Shown here in pieces: positions 1-5,936 of a stretch of 6,529 bases of DNA (positions are counted from its first letter, which is position 1; each line of letters opens with the position of its first letter). Below the pieces are notes generated by a model. It ran no database searches. It saw only the letters and a list, made by a program, of their open reading frames with translations, and had not been told where the DNA came from. The DNA comes from an uncultured Moraxella sp. (lineage in GTDB: Bacteria > Pseudomonadota > Gammaproteobacteria > Pseudomonadales > Moraxellaceae), in assembly GCA_937889485.1 (NCBI GenBank), contig CALAPG010000312.1:1-6529 (forward strand), read 5' to 3'. Made by a program: the position numbers and the translations under genes.

Positions 1-24
1 TTACTGGAAACATTGAATTGAATA

Positions 25-711
25 TTGAATAATATTCTATCGGATAAAATAAAATATCGTCAAATGTTTAAAGATAGGTCTTATCATTATGATAATCCTG
101 AGAACTATAGCGAATTGGATATGCAATTTAGATTGTATTATCAATTTCTCAAAAATTCATTTGGCTTTCAATTTCTTCCTATTAATGGTCAAAGTGAGAT
201 TTTGCTAAGACTAGACGGGCATTCTAGTCAAAAGCACAAGGATGAATTAGACAAATTTGTTCTTGACCTTCCACGTTTATGGGGAAGAAATGATATTACT
301 TTTAGAGTTACTTATATAGAAAGTGACAAGTTTATACGCTTACAGGTCTGTGATTTGTTAATGGGTGCAGCGGGTTATAAAGGTAATAAAATTCATCATA
401 GAAGAGAAAATAACAAACGTGGAATGACAAAAAAGCAAAAATTAAAAATTGAGCTAGCAGACTACATATATAATAAATTACGAAAAATTGATGAAATTGA
501 TAGAGGTTCTAAAGCGTTTAATTGGTTTGAATCAACAGGCTTAAATGCAAATACGGAAAACAGGTTTCATCATAAAATGAGAATTTGGAAGTTCATTCCC
601 AATTCATATCGCAAAAATAAAGGGTGGGAAAACGATAATTTAACTAAAGAAGGTTATTTCGTTAAAGATATATTTGAAACTGAAGTGTTACAAGGAAATG
701 AAGAAGGTTAA
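25..711 (+). CDS. DUF3800 family protein, N-terminal part missing or frameshifted
   Basis: This 228-codon reading resembles the C-terminal two thirds of DUF3800 proteins, a family of unknown biochemical function often found in mobile or defence-related neighbourhoods. The best landmark is LQVCDLLMGA at residues 106-115, the position of the usual LQxADLLxGA motif, followed by a basic stretch and an aromatic C-terminal part (FNWFESTG at 166-172, MRIWKFIP at 185-192). The family's N-terminal acidic (I/V)DESG-type segment is absent. The only start at the left is a TTG at 25 with no Shine-Dalgarno, preceded by an in-frame TGA at 19-21. Another frame is open from base 3 to the TAA at 30-32 and reads TGNIELNIE. 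Dropping one base near 30 would join it smoothly to NILSDKIKY, so a frameshift is likely unless the gene simply starts here. The first internal ATG is at 64. The stop overlaps the ATG of the next small gene. Family assignment is fairly secure; integrity is doubtful. Confidence 0.65.
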   Translation: MNNILSDKIKYRQMFKDRSYHYDNPENYSELDMQFRLYYQFLKNSFGFQFLPINGQSEILLRLDGHSSQKHKDELDKFVLDLPRLWGRNDITFRVTYIESDKFIRLQVCDLLMGAAGYKGNKIHHRRENNKRGMTKKQKLKIELADYIYNKLRKIDEIDRGSKAFNWFESTGLNANTENRFHHKMRIWKFIPNSYRKNKGWENDNLTKEGYFVKDIFETEVLQGNEEG

Positions 712-893
712 TGACTGATTAATCAAAAAATCTTAAATGCCGTTGTTCAAGAGATTAAATCAACACCAACCAATGAGTTAGAAAAACGACTTCAACAGTC
801 GAAAAATCTGCTTTTGCTCAATCAATTAATGAACTTTCGGCATATCGTGAAGAAGCTTTGAACCGTCGAAATAGAATATCGTTTAAGTTTTAG
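711..893 (+). pseudogene. Small hypothetical gene broken by two frameshifts, coupled to the DUF3800 gene
   Basis: An ATG at 711 overlaps the DUF3800 stop (TAATG), with a purine-rich GAAGAAGG just upstream, as in translationally coupled pairs. The ATG frame stops after three codons (TAA at 720-722). Shifting by one base gives a good reading from 715: INQKILNAVVQEIK, then STPTNELEKRLQQSK. At the A-run 802-806 the reading returns to the original frame with SAFAQSINELSAYREEALN and ends at TAG 891-893. Restoring one A to that run would read SKKSAFAQ. One gain and one loss of a base restore a plausible helical, charged protein of about 60 residues. Without the second shift the frame ends at 859-861. 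I do not recognise the family. A DUF3800 partner role is inferred only from the overlap. Sequencing error at the A-run is an alternative explanation. Confidence 0.5.
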
Positions 894-914
894 CAGGTAA
901 TTTTTAAACACTAA

Positions 915-944
915 AAAACCCACAAAATCTGTGGGTTTTCTTTT
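915..944. terminator. Bidirectional intrinsic terminator
   Basis: A 10-bp perfect stem (AAAACCCACA at 915-924 with TGTGGGTTTT at 930-939) encloses a 5-nt loop and is followed by CTTTT on the plus strand. On the minus strand the same stem is followed by a run of T (A-run 913-918 on the plus strand). It can end the DUF3800 unit from the left. It also sits 12 nt beyond the stop of the polA scrap, so it may once have been the polA terminator. Confidence 0.8.
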
Positions 945-955
945 ACCTTTAAATT

Positions 956-1024
956 TTAATGCGCCTCATCCCAATTATCGCCAATGCCCACTTCAACGAC
1001 TAAAGGCACGGCAAACGTCCCATC
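956..1024 (-). pseudogene. polA: C-terminal scrap of DNA polymerase I (polA)
   Basis: Read on the minus strand, 1024 down to the TAA at 956-958 encodes 22 residues: DGTFAVPLVVEVG followed by IGDNWDEAH and a stop. The pattern VPLxVEVGxGxNWDxAH at the extreme end is characteristic of the C-terminus of DNA polymerase I (E. coli PolA ends in a similar LLVEVGSGENWDQAH-type tail). Immediately upstream in the same frame is a stop (1025-1027). None of the three minus-strand frames of 1025-1120 that I checked contains the preceding polymerase motifs such as QVHDE. Only the tail is present, so it is a relict or a duplicated 3' end, not a gene. The polA symbol refers to the parent gene. Confidence 0.7.
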
Positions 1025-1027
1025 CTA

Positions 1028-1195
1028 AACATTAACTACCCAACAACGACATACCAAAGAACACTTGTATATCCCTAAAACATGTAATCTCAATCCGCAC
1101 ATTAGGTAAGTTTTAGCTTTTTTATTTTTACGCTATCACCCCTTGTAAATTCTTGTGTTTTTTAGGCTGTTTTATGTTGAGCTCACCTTAAGTAT
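1028..1195. other. Unassigned AT-rich intergenic sequence
   Basis: Between the polA scrap and the pnp terminator I find no ORF of useful length, no tRNA-like cloverleaf and no clear repeat. It probably marks the junction where rearranged DNA was joined to the downstream side of pnp. Confidence 0.4.
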
Positions 1196-1228
1196 AAAAA
1201 AAACCGCTTTATTTTATAAAGCGGTTTT
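1196..1228 (-). terminator. Intrinsic terminator of pnp
   Basis: A 13-bp perfect stem (AAAACCGCTTTAT at 1200-1212 with its complement at 1216-1228) has a 3-nt loop. On the minus strand it is followed by eight T residues (A-run 1196-1203). It lies about 30 nt past the pnp stop codon, correctly oriented to end the pnp transcript. The T-rich sequence on the other side could let it work in both directions. Confidence 0.88.
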
Positions 1229-1257
1229 AAATTTTTGTTATTAAGTTTTATATAGGC

Positions 1258-3399
1258 TTATTCAGCTGCTGGCGCCTCTTCGGCTGGCGCGATGGTTTGG
1301 TCAACACCTTTCATGGTCAATTTAATGCGACCACGGTTATCGATGTCTTGTACCAACACATTGACCATTTGACCTTCTTTTAGCACATCATTCACATTCT
1401 CAATGCGCGCATCAGAGATTTGTGATATATGTACCAAGCCATCGGTATTGGGCAATACATTGACAAACGCCCCAAACTCAACGATACGCGCGACTTTACC
1501 TGTGTAGGTTTTGCCCACTTCCACTTCCGCGGTAATCGCTTCGATTTTGGCAATAGCGGCTTTGGTCGCGGCTTTGTTTTCACCAAAAATACGAATCGTG
1601 CCTTTGTCATCAATGTCAATGACTGCACCTGTTTCTTCGGTCAATTGGCGGATGGTAGCGCCACCTTTACCAATCACGTCACGGATTTTTTCTGGGTCAA
1701 TCTCAATCACCGCAAAGTTTGGCGCATGGGCGTTGATTTCTTTGCGACTGGTGGCAATCACTTCGTTCATTGCATTTAGGATGTGGATACGACCTGCATG
1801 GGCTTGGTGCAAGGCTTTTTCCATAATCTCTGGGGTAATTCCTTCGATTTTGATGTCCATTTGCAGCGCAGTCACGCCATTGGCAGAACCCGCTACTTTA
1901 AAGTCCATGTCGCCTAGGTGGTCTTCATCACCCAAGATGTCAGACAATACCGCAAAACGCTCGCCTTCTTTGACCAGACCCATGGCAATGCCCGCTACAG
2001 GGGCTTTGAGTGGTACGCCAGCATCCATCAAGGCTAATGACGCGCCGCACACTGATGCCATGGATGATGAACCATTTGATTCGGTGATGTCAGATACAAT
2101 ACGAATCACATAAGGGAAGCGGTCACTGTCGGGTAGCATGGCTTGCACACCGCGGCGAGCCAAGCGGCCATGACCGATTTCACGGCGTTTGGGTCCACTG
2201 TCACGCCCTGTTTCGCCCACTGAGTAGCTTGGGAAGTTGTAATGCAGCATAAAGTGGTCTTGCTTGGTGCCTGCAAGGGTGTCAATCATATTGACGTCAC
2301 GGCTGTTGCCAAGGGTTGTGGTAACTAGGGCTTGGGTTTCACCACGGGTGAATAGGGCAGAACCGTGGGTGTAAGGCAATACGCCTACTTGGATGTCAAG
2401 CGCGCGCACGGTTTGAAGATCACGACCATCAATACGTGGCTTGCCAGACAAAATATTGTCACGCACAGTACGGTATTTTAGGGTCTCAAATAACTCTTTG
2501 ATTTGGGCGACATTATCAGCATAGCCTTCGGCTTGTTCATCACCTGCCAGTGCTTCAATGGCTTGGGTTTTGATTTCATCCAAGCGTGCATAGCGGTCTT
2601 GTTTGACGGTGATGGTATAAGCGTCTGAGATAGCCGCAGCAAATTGGGTTTGTAGGGCAGTTTGCAGCGCTTCATTGACCGCAGGGGCAACAAAGGCGGC
2701 TTTTTGTACGCCAATGGCGGTACGGGCTTGCTGGGCAAAGTCATTGATGGCATCAATCACCACTTGCTGCTGCTGGTGACCATAGAGCACCGCGCCAAGC
2801 ATTTGGTCTTCTGATAACTCTTTGGCTTCAGATTCTACCATCAGCACCGCTGCATTAGTACCCGCTACTACCAAGTCAAGCGAGCTTTGTTTGAGTTCTT
2901 CATAGTTTGGATTTAGTACATATTCATTATTGATATAACCCACGCGCGCCGCCCCAATAGGACCATTAAACGGTGCAGAAGAAATCGCCAGTGCCGCTGA
3001 TGTACCAATCATGGCGGCAATATCGGCATCTTGTTTTTTGTCAGATGAGATCACCGTGGCAGTCACTTGAATTTCGTTCACATAACCTTCTGGAAATAAC
3101 GGACGAATCGGGCGGTCAATCAGACGCGAGGTCAAGGTTTCCATCTCGCTTGGACGCCCTTCACGTTTGCCATAGCCACCAGGGATTTTGCCTGCGGCGT
3201 ACATTTTTTCTTGATAGTTGACTGTTAATGGAAAAAAGTCTTGTCCTTCTTTGGCATCATCTTTGACGACAACGGCAACCAATACCGATACACCGCCCAT
3301 ATGCACAAGCACTGAGTTGGCTTGGCGAGCGATACGACCTGTTTCTAGGGTAACTTGTTGATTGCCATATTGGAATTCTTTAGTAATAATATTAAACAT
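1258..3399 (-). CDS. pnp: Polyribonucleotide nucleotidyltransferase (PNPase)
   Basis: PNPase is a trimeric 3'-5' exoribonuclease. It uses phosphate to release nucleoside diphosphates, can also add tails, and works in mRNA decay with RNase E and a helicase. All domains are present in 713 residues, close to the 711 of E. coli: RNase PH core 1 (about 10-145, with [20 protein letters not shown] at 55-74), helical linker (about 150-320), RNase PH core 2 (about 325-550), KH (about 560-620, GKGG at 577-580) and S1 (about 629-697, EFGAFVN at 641-647). The second core carries [13 protein letters not shown] (405-417) and [12 protein letters not shown] (490-501); D493, D499 and K501 should correspond to E. 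coli D486, D492 and K494. The tail is an Ala/Glu-rich [10 protein letters not shown]. The ATG is preceded by AAGGA at good spacing. A terminator follows. The gene is less AT-rich than the accessory genes beside it and appears intact. Confidence 0.98.
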   Translation of the reverse strand: MFNIITKEFQYGNQQVTLETGRIARQANSVLVHMGGVSVLVAVVVKDDAKEGQDFFPLTVNYQEKMYAAGKIPGGYGKREGRPSEMETLTSRLIDRPIRPLFPEGYVNEIQVTATVISSDKKQDADIAAMIGTSAALAISSAPFNGPIGAARVGYINNEYVLNPNYEELKQSSLDLVVAGTNAAVLMVESEAKELSEDQMLGAVLYGHQQQQVVIDAINDFAQQARTAIGVQKAAFVAPAVNEALQTALQTQFAAAISDAYTITVKQDRYARLDEIKTQAIEALAGDEQAEGYADNVAQIKELFETLKYRTVRDNILSGKPRIDGRDLQTVRALDIQVGVLPYTHGSALFTRGETQALVTTTLGNSRDVNMIDTLAGTKQDHFMLHYNFPSYSVGETGRDSGPKRREIGHGRLARRGVQAMLPDSDRFPYVIRIVSDITESNGSSSMASVCGASLALMDAGVPLKAPVAGIAMGLVKEGERFAVLSDILGDEDHLGDMDFKVAGSANGVTALQMDIKIEGITPEIMEKALHQAHAGRIHILNAMNEVIATSRKEINAHAPNFAVIEIDPEKIRDVIGKGGATIRQLTEETGAVIDIDDKGTIRIFGENKAATKAAIAKIEAITAEVEVGKTYTGKVARIVEFGAFVNVLPNTDGLVHISQISDARIENVNDVLKEGQMVNVLVQDIDNRGRIKLTMKGVDQTIAPAEEAPAAE

Positions 3400-3422
3400 A
3401 TTGTTCCTTAATAAAATAATGG

Positions 3423-3545
3423 TAGGTTTGCTGTGTTTCTAATAGCCCCTAACATTTGGGTTCTATTAATGATTGATGCCAAATGGCTAAAGCCTAAATG
3501 CCCAGAACCCAAATGTTAGAAGCAAGGTTAGAAAGTCACAACCTA
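3423..3545. repeat. Inverted repeat in the pnp leader, 16-bp perfect core
   Basis: The core CTAACATTTGGGTTCT at 3449-3464 is matched exactly by its reverse complement at 3504-3519, with a 39-nt loop. The outermost bases also pair: TAGGTT at 3423-3428 with AACCTA at 3540-3545. Between core and ends the pairing is poor. If pnp transcription starts near 3533, its 5' leader would contain the whole core hairpin. E. coli pnp is known to be autoregulated through a leader hairpin cut by RNase III, so a similar role is possible. A small palindromic repeat or insertion scar is the alternative. Confidence 0.7.
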
Positions 3546-3569
3546 TCTATTTTACCTGTTATTTGTCAA
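3540..3569 (-). promoter_or_regulatory. Candidate sigma-70 promoter of pnp
   Basis: On the minus strand a consensus -35 TTGACA (plus-strand 3564-3569) is followed, 18 nt on, by TAGGTT (3540-3545), or 17 nt on by ATAGGT. The -10 is only a half match. A start near 3533 would give a leader of about 134 nt carrying the inverted repeat. A separate promoter makes sense because rpsO is cut off by a terminator and three genes. Confidence 0.4.
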
Positions 3570-3607
3570 AAGCACAAAATTTTTGACTTTTATCCTAGTG
3601 CATTTAA

Positions 3608-3616
3608 TGTTATGGT
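3608..3616 (+). promoter_or_regulatory. Weak candidate extended -10 for the Uma2 gene
   Basis: TGTTATGGT fits an extended -10 (TGn plus TATGGT) about 30 nt before the preferred ATG at 3648. A TTGACT at 3583-3588 is 22 nt upstream, too far for an ordinary -35, so this rests on the extended -10 alone. Confidence 0.25.
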
Positions 3617-3647
3617 AAACCTACTAGGTATCAAACAGAGAACCGCC

Positions 3648-4235
3648 ATGACAACTATTACCAGTATTCATCAGCTTGATTTTGATAAAGAATATACCTA
3701 TGCAGATTATCTCACTTGGCGAATCAAAGAGAAAATCGAGCTCATCAAAGGCAAAATTCTTGCCATGAGTCCTGCACCCTTACGCCGTCACCAAGATATC
3801 GCCCAAAATATGAATCAGATTTTGTTTCGGCATTTTTATAAAAAACCTTGCAAAGTTTATTTCGCCCCATTTGATGTACGACTGTATAGCCCTAGTAAAG
3901 AAATCACTACCGTTGTTCAACCTGACTTATGCGTGGTATGCGATTTATCCAAACTAGATGACAAAGGCTGTTTAGGTAGCCCCGACCTTGTGGTAGAAAT
4001 CGTATCGCCAGGTAATTCAAAAAAAGAAATGGGTATTAAATTTGATTTGTATCAAGAAGTGGGTGTGCGTGAGTATTGGATTGTCAATCCGCTAGAAGAG
4101 ACTTTGCTGATTTATGTACTAAAAGATGGTAAATATGTTGGTGAGCGTCCGTATGCTCGAGGTGAAATAGCAACTGCTAGCTCGGTGATTTTCCCAGAAT
4201 TAATTTTTGATTTGGAAGCGGTGTTTTTAGAATAG
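3648..4235 (+). CDS. Uma2 family protein, PD-(D/E)XK nuclease fold
   Basis: The 195-residue product has the Uma2 (DUF820, COG4636) pattern: YTYADYLTW at 17-25, ELIKGKILAMSPAP at 31-44, VQPDLCVVCD at 90-99, then SPDLVVEIVSP at 111-121, K131 in GIKFDLYQ and VREYWIVNP at 140-148. D93 of QPD, E117 of VVEI and a following Lys make the expected PD-(D/E)XK-type metal site. Uma2 proteins are annotated as putative endonucleases, but the substrate is unknown; they are abundant in cyanobacteria and patchy elsewhere. The frame is open from an ATG at 3498, but residues before MTTITSIHQLDF are not family-like and would run through the inverted repeat and the pnp promoter, so I start at 3648. The Shine-Dalgarno is weak (AGAG). 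The gene is convergent with the XRE gene, 10 nt between stops, and no terminator is visible there. It is AT-rich and probably acquired. Confidence 0.85.
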   Translation: MTTITSIHQLDFDKEYTYADYLTWRIKEKIELIKGKILAMSPAPLRRHQDIAQNMNQILFRHFYKKPCKVYFAPFDVRLYSPSKEITTVVQPDLCVVCDLSKLDDKGCLGSPDLVVEIVSPGNSKKEMGIKFDLYQEVGVREYWIVNPLEETLLIYVLKDGKYVGERPYARGEIATASSVIFPELIFDLEAVFLE

Positions 4236-4245
4236 TTTAAGTGTT

Positions 4246-4635
4246 TTATTTCTGATTATTTAAGGTGTCAATTAATTTATTTAAGGCTGTGATTTCTCTT
4301 TCCTTTTGATGAATAATTTCATCTTTATGAGAGATAATAAGTTTAAGTTTCTCGTTTTCAAAAGCCATTGTTTCTGAACCATTATAATGGTTGTTTGAGT
4401 TATTTATGCTATCAGTAATCATACAAACAACGCTTTTATCACTCATTTCAATTAAATCTATAACACTAAGGTCAAAAAGGTTGGCAATCTGCTCTAACCT
4501 TTCCAAATTCAGATTTGTTTCTCCACGTTCTATTTTTGCATAACCATTCTTCGATAAACCGACTCTTTCCGCCATATCCTCTTGTGACCAATCATTTTTT
4601 TCTCTAAGTTGGCGGATTATTTCTTGAATTTCCAT
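4246..4635 (-). CDS. Small XRE-type helix-turn-helix regulator with coiled-coil tail
   Basis: The 129-residue protein begins with a Cro/C1-type HTH_3 domain (about 5-62): IIRQLREKNDWSQEDMAERV, then GLSKNGYAKIERGETNLNLE as the recognition region, and LEQIANLFDLSVIDLIEM. After a polar Asn-rich linker (about 75-90) comes a charged heptad-like segment (about 91-127: FENEKLKLIISHKDEII onwards) that looks like a short coiled coil for dimerisation. It should be a cytoplasmic DNA-binding repressor or activator. It is divergent from the GRDP-like gene, and a palindrome at 4676-4693 lies about 40 nt upstream of its ATG, so autoregulation and control of that neighbour are likely. An AAGG about ten bases before the ATG is a poorly placed ribosome site. 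No toxin partner is visible beside it, so an antitoxin role is not supported. Confidence 0.85.
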   Translation of the reverse strand: MEIQEIIRQLREKNDWSQEDMAERVGLSKNGYAKIERGETNLNLERLEQIANLFDLSVIDLIEMSDKSVVCMITDSINNSNNHYNGSETMAFENEKLKLIISHKDEIIHQKEREITALNKLIDTLNNQK

Positions 4636-4675
4636 TGAAAGACGTACCTTAATAGTAGTATTTTGAATACAAATT

Positions 4676-4693
4676 GTGTGTGATAAAACACAC
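4676..4693. promoter_or_regulatory. Palindromic candidate operator GTGTGT-N6-ACACAC
   Basis: GTGTGT (4676-4681) and ACACAC (4688-4693) form a perfect dyad around the spacer GATAAA, in the gap between the divergent XRE and GRDP-like genes. It is 25 nt upstream of the -35 proposed for the rightward promoter and within reach of any leftward promoter. Size and symmetry suit a dimeric XRE repressor. Binding is inferred, not shown. Confidence 0.4.
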
Positions 4694-4717
4694 TTTTGTT
4701 TGGTTGAGAGTTGGCTT

Positions 4718-4746
4718 TTGTTACATTAGTATATGAGTGCTATAGA
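4718..4746 (+). promoter_or_regulatory. Candidate sigma-70 promoter of the GRDP-like gene
   Basis: TTGTTA (4718-4723) and TATAGA (4741-4746) are separated by exactly 17 nt. Initiation near 4753 would leave a leader of about 80 nt, which includes a small AGCAA/TTGCT hairpin at 4777-4794. The -10 is good, the -35 a partial match. Confidence 0.45.
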
Positions 4747-4831
4747 GAAATCGCAAGAAAAATACTGTCACAACAAAGCAAATATTTTATTGCTGTTATC
4801 TCCCTATCATTCTACAAAGTGGAGTTAATGA

Positions 4832-5299
4832 ATGCTACCTAATGTAATAACTAATTTAGATTTAGAACCAATTATGGTTAAAGCAATGGACTATGACGAA
4901 GGTATGGGCTGGTCTTTGGATATAACAAATACCGTTGCGGAAGAGTATCGTAAATATCTAACATTGTGTATTGAACATCCCAATAAATCAATTGTACCGC
5001 CAAAAATGGTTGATAGTTTTTGGCACTTGCATATTTTGGATACTCAAAAATATGCTCAGGATTGTCAAATTATTTTCGGTTACTTTCTTCATCACTTTCC
5101 ATATTTTGGTATGCGAGGGGAAGAAGATGCGAGCAATTTAAGAAGTGCTTGGGATGAAACTTGCAGTATTTATCGCAAACGATTTGGGGATTTAAGTGAT
5201 TTATGGGTGAATTCAGCTCGTTGTCCAAATTGTGGTAGACGTAAGCATGGGGATAATTCGCATACAATGAATGTTCGTCCAACCCTCTCAATGATTTAA
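4832..5299 (+). CDS. GRDP-like (glycine-rich domain-containing protein-like) family protein
   Basis: The 155-residue protein carries a motif I associate with the GRDP-like family (PF07173-type): PPKMVDSFWHLHILDTQKYA at 56-75, then QDCQIIFGYFLHHFPYFGM at 76-94, that is vDxxWHxHxLDxxxYxxDC followed by a His pair. H65, H67, C78, H87 and H88 could form a metal site, but that is inference. The C-terminal tail has CPNC at 131-134 followed by RRKHGDNSH, half of a zinc-ribbon-like knuckle. There is no signal peptide or membrane segment, so it is likely cytoplasmic. The function of bacterial members is unknown to me. The start is set by GGAG at 4821-4824; the nearer ATG at 4828 hits a stop after four codons. 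The gene is divergent from the XRE regulator and ends before a shared bidirectional terminator. It is AT-rich and probably acquired. Confidence 0.7.
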   Translation: MLPNVITNLDLEPIMVKAMDYDEGMGWSLDITNTVAEEYRKYLTLCIEHPNKSIVPPKMVDSFWHLHILDTQKYAQDCQIIFGYFLHHFPYFGMRGEEDASNLRSAWDETCSIYRKRFGDLSDLWVNSARCPNCGRRKHGDNSHTMNVRPTLSMI

Positions 5300-5365
5300 T
5301 GTTTAAATGATACATTGATTTCAATCTAGGACGGTATTTATTCAAAACTATCATTTCAATCCAAT

Positions 5366-5400
5366 AAAAAAACGGCTATCATTACTGATAACCGTTTTTT
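5366..5400. terminator. Bidirectional terminator between the GRDP-like gene and rpsO
   Basis: A-run, CGG and TATC (5367-5380) pair with GATA, CCG and T-run (5387-5400) around a 6-nt loop, with one mismatch (C5376/A5391). Each strand ends in a run of T, so it can stop the rightward GRDP-like transcript and the leftward rpsO transcript. It lies 24 nt past the rpsO stop and should largely uncouple rpsO from pnp. Confidence 0.85.
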
Positions 5401-5423
5401 CTGTCTCTATATACCAATGCAAA

Positions 5424-5690
5424 TTAGCGACGTAGACCTAATGCAGTGATAAGTGCAGTGTAACGTGCAGCATCTTTACGTTTTAGGTAGTCTAATAGCG
5501 TACGACGTGAGTTAACCATACGGATAAGACCACGACGGCTGTGATGGTCAGCTTTGTGAGCTTTAAAGTGTGGTTGTAGGTCGTTGATACGGGCAGTTAA
5601 AAGTGCAACTTGTACTTCGGGTGAACCAGTGTCATTAGCAGCACGTTGGAATTTTGCGACAACTTCAGCACGATCTTGATTTGTTAACAT
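5424..5690 (-). CDS. rpsO: Small ribosomal subunit protein S15 (uS15)
   Basis: S15 is a primary 16S rRNA binder that stabilises the h20-h21-h22 three-way junction early in 30S assembly and contributes to a bridge with the 50S subunit. The 88-residue product matches the family along its whole length (E. coli has 89 including Met): [18 protein letters not shown] at 19-36, [16 protein letters not shown] at 45-60, and the conserved [13 protein letters not shown] and LGLRR end. The His/Ser cluster at 49-51 is in the known rRNA-binding region. The ATG has AAGGA at good spacing. Upstream is a structured leader that probably mediates autoregulation. The gene sits between truB and, after an interruption of about 2 kb, pnp. 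It is intact. Confidence 0.98.
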   Translation of the reverse strand: MLTNQDRAEVVAKFQRAANDTGSPEVQVALLTARINDLQPHFKAHKADHHSRRGLIRMVNSRRTLLDYLKRKDAARYTALITALGLRR

Positions 5691-5707
5691 AATGATTTCC
5701 TTAGTAT

Positions 5708-5765
5708 GAGAAGCCTAAACTGATAAACAGGTTAGCGTGATAAAGTCAGGATAACCACGCTTCTC
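5708..5765 (-). promoter_or_regulatory. Candidate S15 autoregulatory leader, three-way junction
   Basis: In the rpsO transcript (minus strand) an outer 7-bp stem pairs GAGAAGC (5765-5759) with GCUUCUC (5714-5708). Inside are two helices with almost no linker. One is GUGGU (5758-5754) with AUCAC (5741-5737), including a G.U next to a G-C pair. The other is CUAAcCUG (5735-5728) with CAGuUUAG (5722-5715), with a 5-nt loop and one mismatch. The structure ends 6 nt before the AAGGA ribosome site (5702-5698). S15 recognises a three-way junction and a G-U/G-C motif in 16S rRNA, so mimicry and translational feedback are plausible. The folding was done by hand. Confidence 0.6.
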
Positions 5766-5792
5766 GGTAGTTAACCTTCAAAAAAGAGCGTT

Positions 5793-5801
5793 ATTCTAGC
5801 A
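5793..5801 (-). promoter_or_regulatory. Extended -10 promoter of rpsO
   Basis: On the minus strand TGCTAGAAT is a TGn-extended -10 with five of six matches to TATAAT. No good -35 is seen 17 nt upstream. Initiation near 5786 gives a leader of about 95 nt that contains the whole three-way junction. The same stretch holds GAGCG (5812-5808) and CGCTC (5790-5786) followed by six T residues, which may also be a weak truB terminator with a long loop. Confidence 0.5.
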
Positions 5802-5912
5802 AATTTTCGCTCATAATAAAACTATAATTTTTAAGCATCTTTTTTTGATTAAATTCTTATGTTTAAATTTTAGTTGGATAATGTGTTTGAAGCATTTTTG
5901 ATTTCATGAGGA

Positions 5913-5936
5913 GATTTGCTATAGGATTGCTATAGA
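5913..5936. repeat. Short tandem repeat of about 12 bp after truB
   Basis: The unit TTGCTATAGRAT-like occurs twice in a row (TTTGCTATAGG then ATTGCTATAGA), and the second copy overlaps the truB stop codon. Only two copies are present, so it may be a simple local duplication. Confidence 0.35.

Noticed and set aside
1429..1779. 116-codon plus-strand frame, and other short frames at 1392-1628, 2478-2756 and 2973-3221
   Set aside because: All overlap pnp in other frames, have no family signal and no ribosome binding site that stands out.
1511..2113. 200-codon open frame on the plus strand opposite pnp
   Set aside because: It is antisense to a highly conserved part of PNPase, Ser/Ala/Ile-rich without a recognisable domain, and explained by pnp codon bias.
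3423..3545. Inverted repeat as ends of an insertion sequence
   Set aside because: Only 39 nt lie between the core arms, with no transposase and no visible target duplication.
4246..5299. XRE and GRDP-like genes as a toxin-antitoxin pair
   Set aside because: The genes are divergent with a 196-bp gap, and the GRDP-like protein has no known toxin fold; typical pairs are co-directional and overlapping.
3648..5299. Uma2, XRE and GRDP-like genes as one new defence system
   Set aside because: Uma2 is convergent with XRE and not co-transcribed with either neighbour, and nothing in the sequence ties their functions together.
5070..5354. 94-codon minus-strand frame overlapping the GRDP-like gene
   Set aside because: It is antisense to the WHxH gene, which has the better start, ribosome site and family motif.
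5780..5812. truB terminator GAGCG/CGCTC followed by six T
   Set aside because: The stem is only 5 bp with a 17-nt loop and coincides with the rpsO extended -10, so it is not listed as a separate terminator.
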